From NCBI GenBank assembly GCA_031271065.1, contig JAISWP010000086.1:1-13464 (forward strand): DNA of 13,464 nt. Reading direction: 5' to 3'. The notes beneath the pieces are model-generated. The model saw only the letters and a list, made by a program, of their open reading frames with translations. It was not told the origin of the DNA and made no database searches. This stretch comes from Synergistaceae bacterium (GTDB lineage: Bacteria; Synergistota; Synergistia; Synergistales; Synergistaceae). The translations under genes and the position numbers were made by a program. Positions 1-7,309 of this stretch are shown here, piece by piece (position 1 is the first letter of the stretch; each line of letters starts with the position of its first letter).

Positions 1-177
1 ATCAAGAACACCAAGTCCGAGGCTGTCTTGAACAGGGCATATCAGGAAATGGCTGAGCACTATGGGACGGCAGTACTTCCGGCCAGAGTGCGTAAACCAA
101 AGGACAAGCCCTCCGTCGAGGGCGCTGTCGGAGTTATCTCTACATGGGTCATAGCGGCATTTTTTTTGTACAATTAG
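1..177 (+). pseudogene. istA: IS21-family transposase (IstA) fragment, both ends lost
   Basis: The first frame is open from the window edge to a TAG. It reads like the part of IS21-family IstA transposases where the DDE integrase core ends, with the segments YQEMAEHYGTAVLPARVRKP and KDKPSVEGAVGVISTW. The conserved Glu in SVEG fits the last acidic residue of the DDE triad. After WVIAA the match to the family stops: related proteins go on with roughly LRNQxFF and a long C-terminal part, but here the frame runs through a T8 tract into FFLYN and a stop. No istB follows, and a deacylase gene on the other strand begins about 100 bp later. I infer a decayed insertion-sequence relic, with an internal deletion or a truncation near base 160. 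The 5' part of istA lies outside the window, so its state is unknown. Confidence 0.8.
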
Positions 178-219
178 CCCTGTTATAGAGGCTTTTTCAG
201 CGACGACTAAATAATATCT

Positions 220-244
220 CAGCAAATGGAGTACGCTCCTGCTG
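220..244 (-). terminator. Possible weak hairpin terminator of the cit-sir2 transcript
   Basis: CAGCA (220-224) pairs with TGCTG (240-244), and GGAG (228-231) with CTCC (236-239). That gives nine base pairs around a TACG loop with a three-base bulge (225-227). It lies about 40 bp past the sir2 stop. On the minus strand it is followed by AT-rich sequence (AGATATTATTT) rather than a clean U-run, so termination is possible but not assured. The stem could equally belong to the IS remnant junction. Confidence 0.3.
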
Positions 245-281
245 CGTATAACGGGCCGCGGGCCTGATCTGGAAACGGGGA

Positions 282-1013
282 TTACAATGAAATATGAGAG
301 TCGAGTTTCGTCAGAAAAGATCCGATCCCATCGCTGCTCCTGAAGTCCGCCAGATGATCCATAGGAGTGATATCCCGGTTGCAGATGACCACCATCGCGC
401 CGGCGCGCTTCGCAATGGCGGGCATTTGATTGGCCGGGGACACCTGCAGCGACGAACCAAGCACCATCAGCACTCCGGCCTCCTCAGCCGCGTTCCAGGA
501 CGCATCGAGCGCTGCCGGAGGCAGATTTTCGCCGAACAGCACGACTCCCGGTCTGAGTCTGCCTCCGCAGGCATGGCATGGTTTTAACACGACGAAAGCC
601 TCCGGAGTGGAGCCGGCGCCGCAGTCCATGCAGCGCACAGAGCCGACCGAACCGTGCAGTTCGTGCACCGCGCGGGAGCCGGCGGCGGCGTGAAGGCCGT
701 CTATATTTTGGGTTATGACGCACTTCACCAGACCCGCGGATTCCCATTTCGCGAGAATCTTATGGCCTTCGTTCGGGCGCGCCTCCCCCATCTGCCCGAA
801 ACGTTCCGCGTAAAAAGCGTGGAATTTTTCGTAGCTGTCTCTCATGGCGGACGTGGTCGCGAGTTCCATCGGATCTTGTACATTCCACATTCCATCCTTG
901 GAGCGAAAATCCGACAGGCCGGACTCGGTGCTCATACCGGCGCCGGTGAATACCACGGTATTCCGGGAACCCATCATCTTTGCCGCTATCTCCTTAAAAT
1001 CGGCGGTGTCCAA
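282..1013 (-). CDS. Sir2-family NAD-dependent protein deacylase
   Basis: A 243-aa sirtuin of normal bacterial length that removes acyl groups from lysines using NAD+, giving nicotinamide and O-acyl-ADP-ribose; cytoplasmic. Visible motifs are GAGMS (24-28) with DFR (35-37) for NAD binding, TQNIDGLH (101-108), catalytic His120 in ELHGS, a zinc site of four Cys (128, 131, 146, 149), FGENLP (160-165) and GSSLQVSPAN (186-195). All key residues are present, so it should be active. By overall look it resembles the Thermotoga-type Sir2 proteins. The start is a TTG, chosen because GGAGGT (complement of 1021-1026) sits 7 nt upstream and no ATG occurs before codon 13. It lies 125 nt downstream of citF on the same strand and probably shares its transcript. 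A role in deacetylating acetyl-CoA synthetase or lyase components is a guess from context. Confidence 0.95.
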   Translation of the reverse strand: MDTADFKEIAAKMMGSRNTVVFTGAGMSTESGLSDFRSKDGMWNVQDPMELATTSAMRDSYEKFHAFYAERFGQMGEARPNEGHKILAKWESAGLVKCVITQNIDGLHAAAGSRAVHELHGSVGSVRCMDCGAGSTPEAFVVLKPCHACGGRLRPGVVLFGENLPPAALDASWNAAEEAGVLMVLGSSLQVSPANQMPAIAKRAGAMVVICNRDITPMDHLADFRSSDGIGSFLTKLDSHISL

Positions 1014-1142
1014 TCAAAATACCTCCAGTCTGAATCCGTCACAGCCCTCTTCCACGTATAATCTGTCCGATGCGCCCGCGCTCAGAATCTCAGTTCAGTC
1101 CGTAACGTCTCAAGACGTGAGCCTCACAAGATCTGATTTCAT
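1014..1142 (-). other. Short frame broken by two TGA codons between citF and sir2
   Basis: An ATG overlapping the citF stop (ATGA, 1142-1139) opens MKSDLVRLTS and then meets TGA. The same frame continues with DVTD, a second TGA, then 26 codons ending in DRLYVEEGCDGFRLEVF and a TGA that directly abuts the sir2 TTG. It could be a decayed small gene, a leader peptide of ten codons, or chance. I do not recognise the protein. Confidence 0.25.
1105..1127 (-). repeat. Two adjoining dyads in the citF-sir2 gap
   Basis: ACGTCT (1105-1110) and AGACGT (1113-1118) form a perfect 6-bp inverted repeat with a 2-nt centre. It overlaps GTGA (1117-1120) and TCAC (1124-1127), which pair around a 3-nt centre. 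No T-run follows on the minus strand, so it is not an intrinsic terminator. An mRNA processing or stabilising structure, or a protein-binding dyad, is possible. Confidence 0.4.
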
Positions 1143-2701
1143 TTTTCAAGCTGTCTTATCACGTCTATGACGGAACCGTCCCTCCATTCCACCACCGCGG
1201 CTACCCTATCCGACGTTCGGATAGGCTCCATCACTCCGCACATCTTCTTCGCCCGTTCCGCAAGTTCATCGATCGGAATCAGCGGTATCCTGCGGGAAAC
1301 GGCGAAGTCGGCGCAGGCGTCCATCAGGTCCGTCCTCCTGGGGTTGACCGTAACGCCGAACTCGGTCACTATCGCGTCCACCACTTCACCCGGAGTTGTC
1401 ACGGTATGAACCTTGTCCACGACGCAGGGTATCCGTCCCCTGGTCAGAGGCTGAGCTATTATGGTGAGTTTCGCGCCCGCCGCCGTATCCTGGTGCCCGC
1501 CTATGCCGTGCAGCAGGGCGCCGTCCGCTTCGGTGCAGACGTTCACGTTGAAATCCATGTCGATCTCCGTAGCTCCCAGAATGACCACGTCCAGCATATT
1601 GACCGCCGCCCCGCAGTTCCACGGGTTTGCGTACCAGTCGGCGGATATTTCTATGTGGGACGGATTGGAAGCTATGGATCTGACGGCTTCGAGGTCGAAG
1701 GACTGGACGTCCATGAGCTTCTGTATCAGTCCTTCTTTCATCATGTCCACGAAATATCCCGTGATGCCCCCCAGTCCGAACGACGCCCTTATATCGCGCC
1801 GTTTCATCGCTTCCTTCAGGAACGCGGTGACGGCAAGAGGTATTCCGCCGGCTCCCGTCTGAAAGCTGATGCCATCCATAAAATACGGCGACGCCTCTAT
1901 CAGGCGCGAAGCGTATTTGGCTATCAAAAGACGTATCGGATCCCTTGTGACCTTAGTCGTGCCGGAGACTATACCGGCGGGATCCCCGATGCTGTCCGTC
2001 ACGGCGACCAGATCGACGTATACGCCAGGTATGGAAATCGGCGAGATCGGGTAACTCTGCAGGTTATCCGTTATCGCGACCACAACGTCGGCGTACTCGG
2101 CATCGGTGAAGGCATAACCTATAGAGCCGCAGGCGGAGCGTCCCATCTGTCCGGATATGTTGCCGGCCCTGTCGGCGGCCGGAGCGGCGATGAAAGCGGC
2201 GTCTATATGGACGTCTCCGGATATGACGGCCCTCGGCCTGCCTCCGTGACTGCGAAGCACGACCGGCGACGAAAGACCTCCCTCGGAGACCAGACGTCCT
2301 ATCGCTCCGTTGACCGAACCCATTATCCGGCTGACTACACCGCTTTTGATATATGGGATTATGTCCTTATGAACATCGAATAGCGCGGTCGGAAATATTG
2401 TCAGATCGGTTATCCCAAGTTCGGCGCAGGCCTGGATCACTCCGTTCACCACATGATCCCCGCCGCGCAGGTGATGATGGAAAGAGAGAGTCATTCCGCT
2501 TTTGACGCCGGCCGCCATTATCGCTTCCTTTACGCCTCCGGTCAGTTTGCTCCCGTCGTGGGGCGAGGATGAGCGTATCCTGGGACCCGAACGATATCCC
2601 GACGGAGTTCTCGCAAACGCTCCTTCATACAGCCTTCCGGCGACATCTCCGTACCCTTCTATGTGAGACGGTATCTCGCGGTTTACCGCGCTGCGTTCCA
2701 T
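1139..2701 (-). CDS. citF: Citrate lyase alpha subunit (citrate:acetyl-ACP transferase)
   Basis: A 520-aa protein of the usual CitF length. It swaps the acetyl group on the CitD thiol for citrate, giving citryl-ACP, which CitE then cleaves; cytoplasmic. It belongs to the CoA-transferase superfamily. Family-type segments include SFHHHLRGGD (73-82), GATEIDMDFNVN (376-387) and GIGGHQDTAAGAK (399-411). The ATG start lies 4 nt past the citE stop, with the purine-rich AGAGGGGGT at the end of citE as ribosome site. It completes the D-E-F order of classical citrate lyase operons. No truncation or frameshift is seen. The identity is secure; whether the holoenzyme works depends on CitC, CitX and CitG activities coded elsewhere. 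Confidence 0.97.
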   Translation of the reverse strand: MERSAVNREIPSHIEGYGDVAGRLYEGAFARTPSGYRSGPRIRSSSPHDGSKLTGGVKEAIMAAGVKSGMTLSFHHHLRGGDHVVNGVIQACAELGITDLTIFPTALFDVHKDIIPYIKSGVVSRIMGSVNGAIGRLVSEGGLSSPVVLRSHGGRPRAVISGDVHIDAAFIAAPAADRAGNISGQMGRSACGSIGYAFTDAEYADVVVAITDNLQSYPISPISIPGVYVDLVAVTDSIGDPAGIVSGTTKVTRDPIRLLIAKYASRLIEASPYFMDGISFQTGAGGIPLAVTAFLKEAMKRRDIRASFGLGGITGYFVDMMKEGLIQKLMDVQSFDLEAVRSIASNPSHIEISADWYANPWNCGAAVNMLDVVILGATEIDMDFNVNVCTEADGALLHGIGGHQDTAAGAKLTIIAQPLTRGRIPCVVDKVHTVTTPGEVVDAIVTEFGVTVNPRRTDLMDACADFAVSRRIPLIPIDELAERAKKMCGVMEPIRTSDRVAAVVEWRDGSVIDVIRQLEK

Positions 2702-2705
2702 GCCT

Positions 2706-3581
2706 CTACCCCCTCTGCCCGTCGGACAGCAGTCCCGCCCGCATCAATGTAAATCTGGCGCGGCGTATCACGGGAGCGTCGATCATTCGTCCATCCAGAG
2801 AAACTGCCCCTAATCCCCTGGCCTCCGCGTCGGAAGCCGCGTCGACGATTCGCTTTGCAGCGGCCGTTTCGCGTTCTGTGGGATCGAATACCGAGTGAAC
2901 GACCGCTATCTGATTTGGATGTACCACGCTCTTTCCGTCGTAACCAAGCTGTTTCACGAAACCGGTCTCACGCTCCAGCCCCTCGTCGTCATTGACGTAA
3001 GGGAACACCGTATCCAGCGCGTCGACTCCGGCTGCGCGAGCCGCCACGATTATCATACGCCGTATCCATTCCAGTTCGGCGCCCTCTTTGCTGCGGCTGG
3101 TGCGCAGGTCAGCCGCCAGGTCCTCACCGCCGGGGATTATCGCGGTCACTCTCGGAGACGATTTCGCTATGTCGTAAGCGTTCCAAACTCCCAAAGCACT
3201 CTCCAGAAGGCAGAATAATTTCGTGCTCCCCCGAGGGATTCCAGATTTTTCCTCAGCCCGTGAAATCTCCTCGTCCATATCTTTGACAGTCTGAGGGCTC
3301 TCGACTTTCGGGACCCTCAGTCCGGAAACTCCGCATGAAACGACGACCTCTACGTCCTTCCTCCAATACTCCGTATCAGTGGAATTTATACGGACAGTGA
3401 CCTCGCAGGCTCCAAACTCACCTCTGCGGAGGACCTCGCGGACGAGCACCCTGGCCGAGTCCTTCTCCCCCGCGGAGACGGAGTCCTCGAGATCTATCAC
3501 AAGTCCGTCCGGCTCGAAAAGATGCCCCCGCAGCAGCATATTCGGATTGCTGCCCGGCAGATAAAGCATCGTGCGCCTCAT
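2706..3581 (-). CDS. citE: Citrate lyase beta subunit (citryl-ACP lyase)
   Basis: A 291-aa protein of the HpcH/HpaI aldolase family that cleaves citryl-ACP to oxaloacetate and acetyl-ACP. It begins MRRTMLYLPGSNPNM, as typical CitE proteins do. Arg64 (TVRIN), Glu127 (LLESALG) and Glu153-Asp154 (GGEDLAAD) match the substrate and Mg2+ positions of the family, and GKSVVHPNQ (216-224) is a strongly conserved segment. A longer frame reaches upstream to 3689, but its extra 36 residues are Arg-rich and overlap citD. The ATG at 3581 overlaps the citD stop as ATGA and has GGGAGGGAG just upstream, so this start is preferred and implies translational coupling to citD. Confidence 0.97.
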   Translation of the reverse strand: MRRTMLYLPGSNPNMLLRGHLFEPDGLVIDLEDSVSAGEKDSARVLVREVLRRGEFGACEVTVRINSTDTEYWRKDVEVVVSCGVSGLRVPKVESPQTVKDMDEEISRAEEKSGIPRGSTKLFCLLESALGVWNAYDIAKSSPRVTAIIPGGEDLAADLRTSRSKEGAELEWIRRMIIVAARAAGVDALDTVFPYVNDDEGLERETGFVKQLGYDGKSVVHPNQIAVVHSVFDPTERETAAAKRIVDAASDAEARGLGAVSLDGRMIDAPVIRRARFTLMRAGLLSDGQRG

Positions 3582-3862
3582 CGGACGTCTCCCTCCCGGT
3601 AGCGGACGAAGGCCGCCTCGACCCTGGCGCCGAGTACGATATCCAGCGCTCCGTTGTCCTGAACGGCGACTCTGACGCCGGAATCGCATCCCAAGCTGTC
3701 CAGTACGTCGTTTACCCTGCGTTCCATGGAAATTTTAAAACGCGGCGCCGAACTGCCAGATATTTCTATTACCCGGCCGTCCGCCGGACCTGTTACAGTA
3801 ACCAGGCAGTCCATAGATTCAAGTGTCCCCGCCTGAGCTGTCCTGGAATCGAGCATAGTCAA
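3578..3862 (-). CDS. citD: Citrate lyase gamma subunit (acyl carrier protein)
   Basis: A 94-aa acyl carrier that holds the 2'-(5''-phosphoribosyl)-3'-dephospho-CoA prosthetic group, on which acetyl and citryl groups ride between CitF and CitE. The attachment motif AGTLESMD is clear; the modified serine is Ser16 (Ser14 if counted from the inner ATG). The C-terminal part NGALDIVLGARVEAAFVR matches the family's KGALDxxxRARLxA pattern. Two starts are possible: TTG at 3862, with GAGGAGG 7 nt upstream, and ATG at 3856, with 13 nt spacing. I prefer the TTG on spacing, but only two residues differ. It is the first gene of the cit operon and overlaps citE by 4 nt. Confidence 0.95.
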   Translation of the reverse strand: MTMLDSRTAQAGTLESMDCLVTVTGPADGRVIEISGSSAPRFKISMERRVNDVLDSLGCDSGVRVAVQDNGALDIVLGARVEAAFVRYREGDVR

Positions 3863-4009
3863 ACTGTTTCCTCCTCGCAGAAATTATTCTTTCACAAGAC
3901 AAATTGATCGGATATTGCTCATAGAAAAATACTTAAACTGAACACCAGTTATATTAAAAATACATAACAGCTATTTTATTTATAATAGGCCAAATATGCA
4001 ATCATCAGT
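3863..4009 (-). promoter_or_regulatory. AT-rich control region upstream of citD
   Basis: This 147-bp gap separates citD from the stop of the upstream EAL gene on the same strand. It is far more AT-rich than the genes around it. A TATTAT box (complement of 3982-3987) could be a -10, but I find no convincing -35. A perfect dyad, AACTG (3936-3940) and CAGTT (3946-3950) around a 5-nt centre, is a candidate operator or leader hairpin. The ribosome site GAGGAGG is the complement of 3870-3876. I see no terminator for the upstream gene, so some read-through is possible. Confidence 0.45.
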
Positions 4010-6178
4010 TCAATTCACATATACGTACTTTTCTTCATATTCCAGGTGCCCGACGGGGCGCGAGAAAAAATAACCCTGAGCGTAGTCGCAGCCTATACTT
4101 TTCAGAAATTCCACCTGAACATCCGTTTCCACTCCCTCGCAAACCACTTTTATCCCAATGTCCTTCGCCATTTCCACTATGCTTCTTATTATAGACTGAC
4201 TTCTCGCGGACTCAGGAGCGGCGTCCAGGAATACTTTGTCTATCTTCAGCACATCCACCGGAAGTTCGCGGAGAGTGTTGAAGGAGGAATACCCGGAGCC
4301 GAAATCGTCCATAGTCAGGGTAAAACCCATGTTCTTCATCTCGCACATGATGCGGCGGATATTCGCGTAGTCCAGGCCGGAGAGCGCGCTCTCCGTCACC
4401 TCCAGCTCCAGGAGGCTCGCCGGCACGCTGGTTCTGCGGATCATATCCGACAGTCTGTCCGTGTAATTCGGAAACATCATGGTGGTTTTGGAGACATTGA
4501 CCGCTATCGGTTTCGGTTTGATTTTTCTTTCGAGTTCCCTCTCGATCATGGAGATGACCCTCTGTATCATGAAGAAGTCTATTTCGATGATAAAATTGTT
4601 CTCCTCGAAAATAGGTATGAACCTGTCAGGCGCAAGAAAACCGAATTCAGGGGACTGCCAGCGGATTAGAGCCTCGCCGCCGCTGCACGCGTTTTTTATC
4701 AGATTCCATTTGGGCTGTATGTAAAGCTGAAATTCGTCGTTCTGTATCGCGTTCAGCATACTGCGCTCTATCTGGAGTTTCCACGCCTTGCTTTGCTCCA
4801 GATCGTGGTCGTATACCACGTTCCCGCCGGCGGGAAGAGATTTGGCCTCCTTCACCGCCAGCATCGCCTCATCGAAGATATTCCTGAATATTCCGGAGTT
4901 TTCCTTTATTCTGCATATCCCGAAATTGAAGGAGAGCATCTTGAGATATTCAGGAGCAAAAACTTTCGATATCGCGTCATAGAGGGACTCTCTGAACTCT
5001 CCGGCCAGAGCCCGGCTGGTTTCTGCCATTGTGATGAATACGTCTTTGTTGACTCTGACGCCGTATTCACAGCGTTTTTTTATCGCGCCGGCGACCGCCG
5101 TGAGCAGTTTATCCCCGGCCTGATATCCGAACATGGAGTTGAATCTGTCGAAAGCCTCTATATCAATGCATATCACGCTGTAATCCTCTTTGTTCCTGCC
5201 CTCCAGGAATTCCTCGGCGAGCGGTTCCATTCCGACGCTGTTTCCAAGGCCGGTCAGCGGATCGAACAGGACGGCTCTCCTGTACTCTGCCTCCAGCCTG
5301 GCCCAGGCGGCTTTCGAGAACGCGATCAATACGCTGAAAAGAACTCCTATCGACAGAATGAGAAGCGCCGAGCTTTTTCGCAGAGAATCCGCCCCCTCCC
5401 AGAGCGGTGACTTGGAAAAATATGAACCTATCCGCCAGCCCCTGGGCTCTTCCAGTCTGATGTACGCCCTGTAACGAGTCCCTTCGGACAACGTCTCGGC
5501 CGATTCTTCGGAGCCGGTTCTGCTGAACTCCGACAGCCCTGAAAGCAGCACCCCCTCGACCTCTCCGCCGTCATCTTCCTCCAATGTATCCAGGCTCGGA
5601 TTGGAGGCCACTATGTCGCTCAGTTCGTCGAAGACCGCGGTACGCCCGTTCCAGGAGTCGAAAAAGGCGGCTATTTTGTCCGCGAAGCGCTTCTTGGTAT
5701 CGATGACGGCCAGATAGGATTCGAAAGCGGCCGAGGTCCGCGCTATAAAAGCCACCCTCTTGATTCCGTACGCCTCATCGTATATGCTGATCACACCGTA
5801 ACCCCTGTTCATCGCCTCTTTAAATCCAGATCCCACCACCGAATATTCTGCGCCGTCCTTTTCGAACATCCGGCCTTCCCCGTCCATCACAGCGAACGTA
5901 TAGTCGGAATGAAGCTCCTCTATCACAGGTATTACGCTGAGGACGGAACCCATGTCCCCGGCCCCGGAGAAGCGGGGGGAAACGGCGAGCATACGGAGAG
6001 ACGATATGCTTCCGTCAATGGTCCGCATCACTTCGCTGCGGGCATACCTCATTTTTCCGAGAACCGCTTCAAAGGAAGTCTTATCGATGAGTTCTCTTGC
6101 AAAATACAGCCATGTGCCGCATATAACGGCGATCCATACGGCAATAGACGCGTATATACAGATTCTTTTATATTTCAT
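4010..6178 (-). CDS. Membrane c-di-GMP phosphodiesterase, degenerate GGDEF + intact EAL
   Basis: A 722-aa protein: transmembrane segment at about 6-27, an extracytoplasmic sensor region at about 30-268, a second transmembrane segment at about 269-288, GGDEF domain at about 304-457 and EAL domain at about 465-715. The GGDEF signature is replaced by NKDVF (377-381), so cyclase activity is unlikely; such domains often bind GTP or serve in regulation. The EAL domain keeps the residues needed to hydrolyse c-di-GMP to pGpG: E502-A-L with R506, N561, E593 and E596 in ELEVTES, D624-D625 in DDFGSGYSS, K645, E681 and Q701. The ATG lies 9 nt past the stop of the cyclase gene, with CGGGGAGGC directly before it, unusually close for a ribosome site. 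Coupling to the upstream gene is likely. The ligand of the sensor region is unknown. Confidence 0.93.
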   Translation of the reverse strand: MKYKRICIYASIAVWIAVICGTWLYFARELIDKTSFEAVLGKMRYARSEVMRTIDGSISSLRMLAVSPRFSGAGDMGSVLSVIPVIEELHSDYTFAVMDGEGRMFEKDGAEYSVVGSGFKEAMNRGYGVISIYDEAYGIKRVAFIARTSAAFESYLAVIDTKKRFADKIAAFFDSWNGRTAVFDELSDIVASNPSLDTLEEDDGGEVEGVLLSGLSEFSRTGSEESAETLSEGTRYRAYIRLEEPRGWRIGSYFSKSPLWEGADSLRKSSALLILSIGVLFSVLIAFSKAAWARLEAEYRRAVLFDPLTGLGNSVGMEPLAEEFLEGRNKEDYSVICIDIEAFDRFNSMFGYQAGDKLLTAVAGAIKKRCEYGVRVNKDVFITMAETSRALAGEFRESLYDAISKVFAPEYLKMLSFNFGICRIKENSGIFRNIFDEAMLAVKEAKSLPAGGNVVYDHDLEQSKAWKLQIERSMLNAIQNDEFQLYIQPKWNLIKNACSGGEALIRWQSPEFGFLAPDRFIPIFEENNFIIEIDFFMIQRVISMIERELERKIKPKPIAVNVSKTTMMFPNYTDRLSDMIRRTSVPASLLELEVTESALSGLDYANIRRIMCEMKNMGFTLTMDDFGSGYSSFNTLRELPVDVLKIDKVFLDAAPESARSQSIIRSIVEMAKDIGIKVVCEGVETDVQVEFLKSIGCDYAQGYFFSRPVGHLEYEEKYVYVN

Positions 6179-6187
6179 GCCTCCCCG

Positions 6188-7237
6188 TCACCCTTTTCTC
6201 ATCTCGCGCTTTCTGTCGTACGCAATTTTGCCGGCCAAATCCACCATCCCTTCTATGCCGTCCTGGGCCGGATTACCGGTGACGAACCCAACGACAAAAC
6301 TTATCTTCTCGAGCTCCCCCAGTCTGAGCAGATTGTAGGAGAGCACCCTTTCGTTGACTGTTTTCAAGAAAGCTGAGGCTGTATTTTCCGCGCATTCCCT
6401 GAACAGTGCGAGAAATTCGTCTCCCCCGAAACGCCCGACGAAACCGAACGGTTCGCCCTCTTCCTTCAGGATGCCCCCGAAATCCGCTATGATCCGGTCT
6501 CCCGCCTGCTGTCCCGCAATTTCATTTGCCAGCGTGACGTTATTCATGTCAAACACGAATACCGTCGCAGTACCATCCGGAGGATTTGCGGAGATTTCAC
6601 TTATCTCCCGTTTACAGCTGGCCCGGTTGGGTATCTTGACCATCGGGTCGAAATACGCGACCCGTCCCAGCATGTCCTTCTCCCGCGTCATCCTGGAAAA
6701 TTGGACATACGCCGCTATCCCGCAGACGGCGAGCACGGCGGAAGCTGTATAGCTCACCGCCGCCGCGGTCACCGCCTGCCGCTGAGTGTTCTCAAAAAAG
6801 ATCATCGCCGACGTGGCGGTGCGGTCGACCAGATCAAAGAACGCTTCGCTCAGGAGATAAAGGCCTCCATCTTTTCCGGTCTCTCTGCCGCTCATGATGG
6901 CGTTCCTCAGTTCCTCCCACCGGAGCGTGACCTCCTCCATATTTCCTCTGAATACGCGGTCCGTGAGGCTGTTCAGACGAAGTCCTCTGCCTCCCTCCCT
7001 CAGACCGTTCACCAGGTTTTCCAGCTTCGAAAGCATTTCGTCGTCCGGATAATGCATCAGTTCTTTTTTTACAAGCCGCTGAGTTGTACCGCGCAAAAGA
7101 CCGATGTAATTTATGAATTTCGTACTGCCGGTGAGATAATGCTGAAGGGCGAGCGATACGGCTCCTGAGCAGGCAAATGTGATCAGCAGGAATATCAGAA
7201 TAATTAATTTATTTCTGTCACGAAAGTAATTTGCCAT
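6188..7237 (-). CDS. Membrane diguanylate cyclase with periplasmic helical sensor
   Basis: A 349-aa protein predicted to make c-di-GMP from two GTP. Transmembrane segments lie at about 11-31 and 157-179. Between them is a mostly helical stretch that starts with YIGLLRGTTQRLVKKEL, reminiscent of PilJ/NIT-type four-helix sensor regions; this is a loose resemblance. The C-terminal domain has the intact signature GGDEF (271-275). Upstream conserved positions are D230, N238 and D247, but the usual GHxxGD appears as GQQAGD and the domain-opening DPLTGLPNR as DPMVKIPNR. No RxxD inhibitory site lies ahead of GGDEF, so product feedback through an I-site is not expected. The ATG has GGAGGT 9 nt upstream. 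It is first in an operon with the GGDEF-EAL gene, giving a synthesis/breakdown pair under one promoter. Confidence 0.92.
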   Translation of the reverse strand: MANYFRDRNKLIILIFLLITFACSGAVSLALQHYLTGSTKFINYIGLLRGTTQRLVKKELMHYPDDEMLSKLENLVNGLREGGRGLRLNSLTDRVFRGNMEEVTLRWEELRNAIMSGRETGKDGGLYLLSEAFFDLVDRTATSAMIFFENTQRQAVTAAAVSYTASAVLAVCGIAAYVQFSRMTREKDMLGRVAYFDPMVKIPNRASCKREISEISANPPDGTATVFVFDMNNVTLANEIAGQQAGDRIIADFGGILKEEGEPFGFVGRFGGDEFLALFRECAENTASAFLKTVNERVLSYNLLRLGELEKISFVVGFVTGNPAQDGIEGMVDLAGKIAYDRKREMRKG

Positions 7238-7260
7238 ACCTTGAGCACCTCCGTTATAAT
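7231..7260 (+). promoter_or_regulatory. Candidate rightward promoter overlapping the cyclase start
   Basis: TTGCCA (7231-7236) and a consensus TATAAT (7255-7260) are 18 bp apart on the plus strand. It would start a transcript near 7267 through the small ORF and NYN gene. Its -35 covers the cyclase start codon, so it would compete with leftward transcription. A second TATAAT nearer the NYN gene (7367-7372) is an alternative. Confidence 0.4.
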
Positions 7261-7265
7261 ATCTT

Positions 7266-7277
7266 TAAAATATTTTA
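7266..7277. repeat. 12-bp perfect palindrome in the divergent intergenic region
   Basis: TAAAATATTTTA is fully self-complementary. It overlaps the -10 of the candidate leftward promoter and the expected start point of the rightward one, so a bound dimer could affect both transcripts. AT-rich palindromes of this size also occur by chance. Confidence 0.5.
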
Positions 7278-7301
7278 GGAGTTCCGGGTGATTCACGCCA
7301 A
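7272..7301 (-). promoter_or_regulatory. Candidate promoter of the c-di-GMP operon
   Basis: Read on the minus strand, TTGGCG (complement of 7296-7301) and TAAAAT (complement of 7272-7277) are 18 bp apart, a fair match to sigma-70 boxes. A start near 7265 would leave a leader of about 27 nt that includes GGAGGT. The -10 overlaps the 7266-7277 palindrome, which suits control by a dimeric regulator. Confidence 0.45.
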
Positions 7302-7309
7302 AGATAAAA

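Noticed and set aside
1406..2383. Long plus-strand frame of 325 codons opposite citF
   Set aside because: It lies wholly antisense to a clear CitF and its translation is Arg/Tyr/Gly/Asp-rich with no family resemblance; it mirrors the GC-biased codon pattern of citF.
3582..3689. N-terminal 36-residue extension of CitE
   Set aside because: The extension is Arg-rich, overlaps citD out of frame and precedes the family's normal start MRRTMLYLPGS, which has its own ribosome site.
4046..4669. Plus-strand 207-codon frame opposite the EAL gene
   Set aside because: Antisense to a well-defined EAL domain; the product is His/Arg-rich without recognisable motifs.
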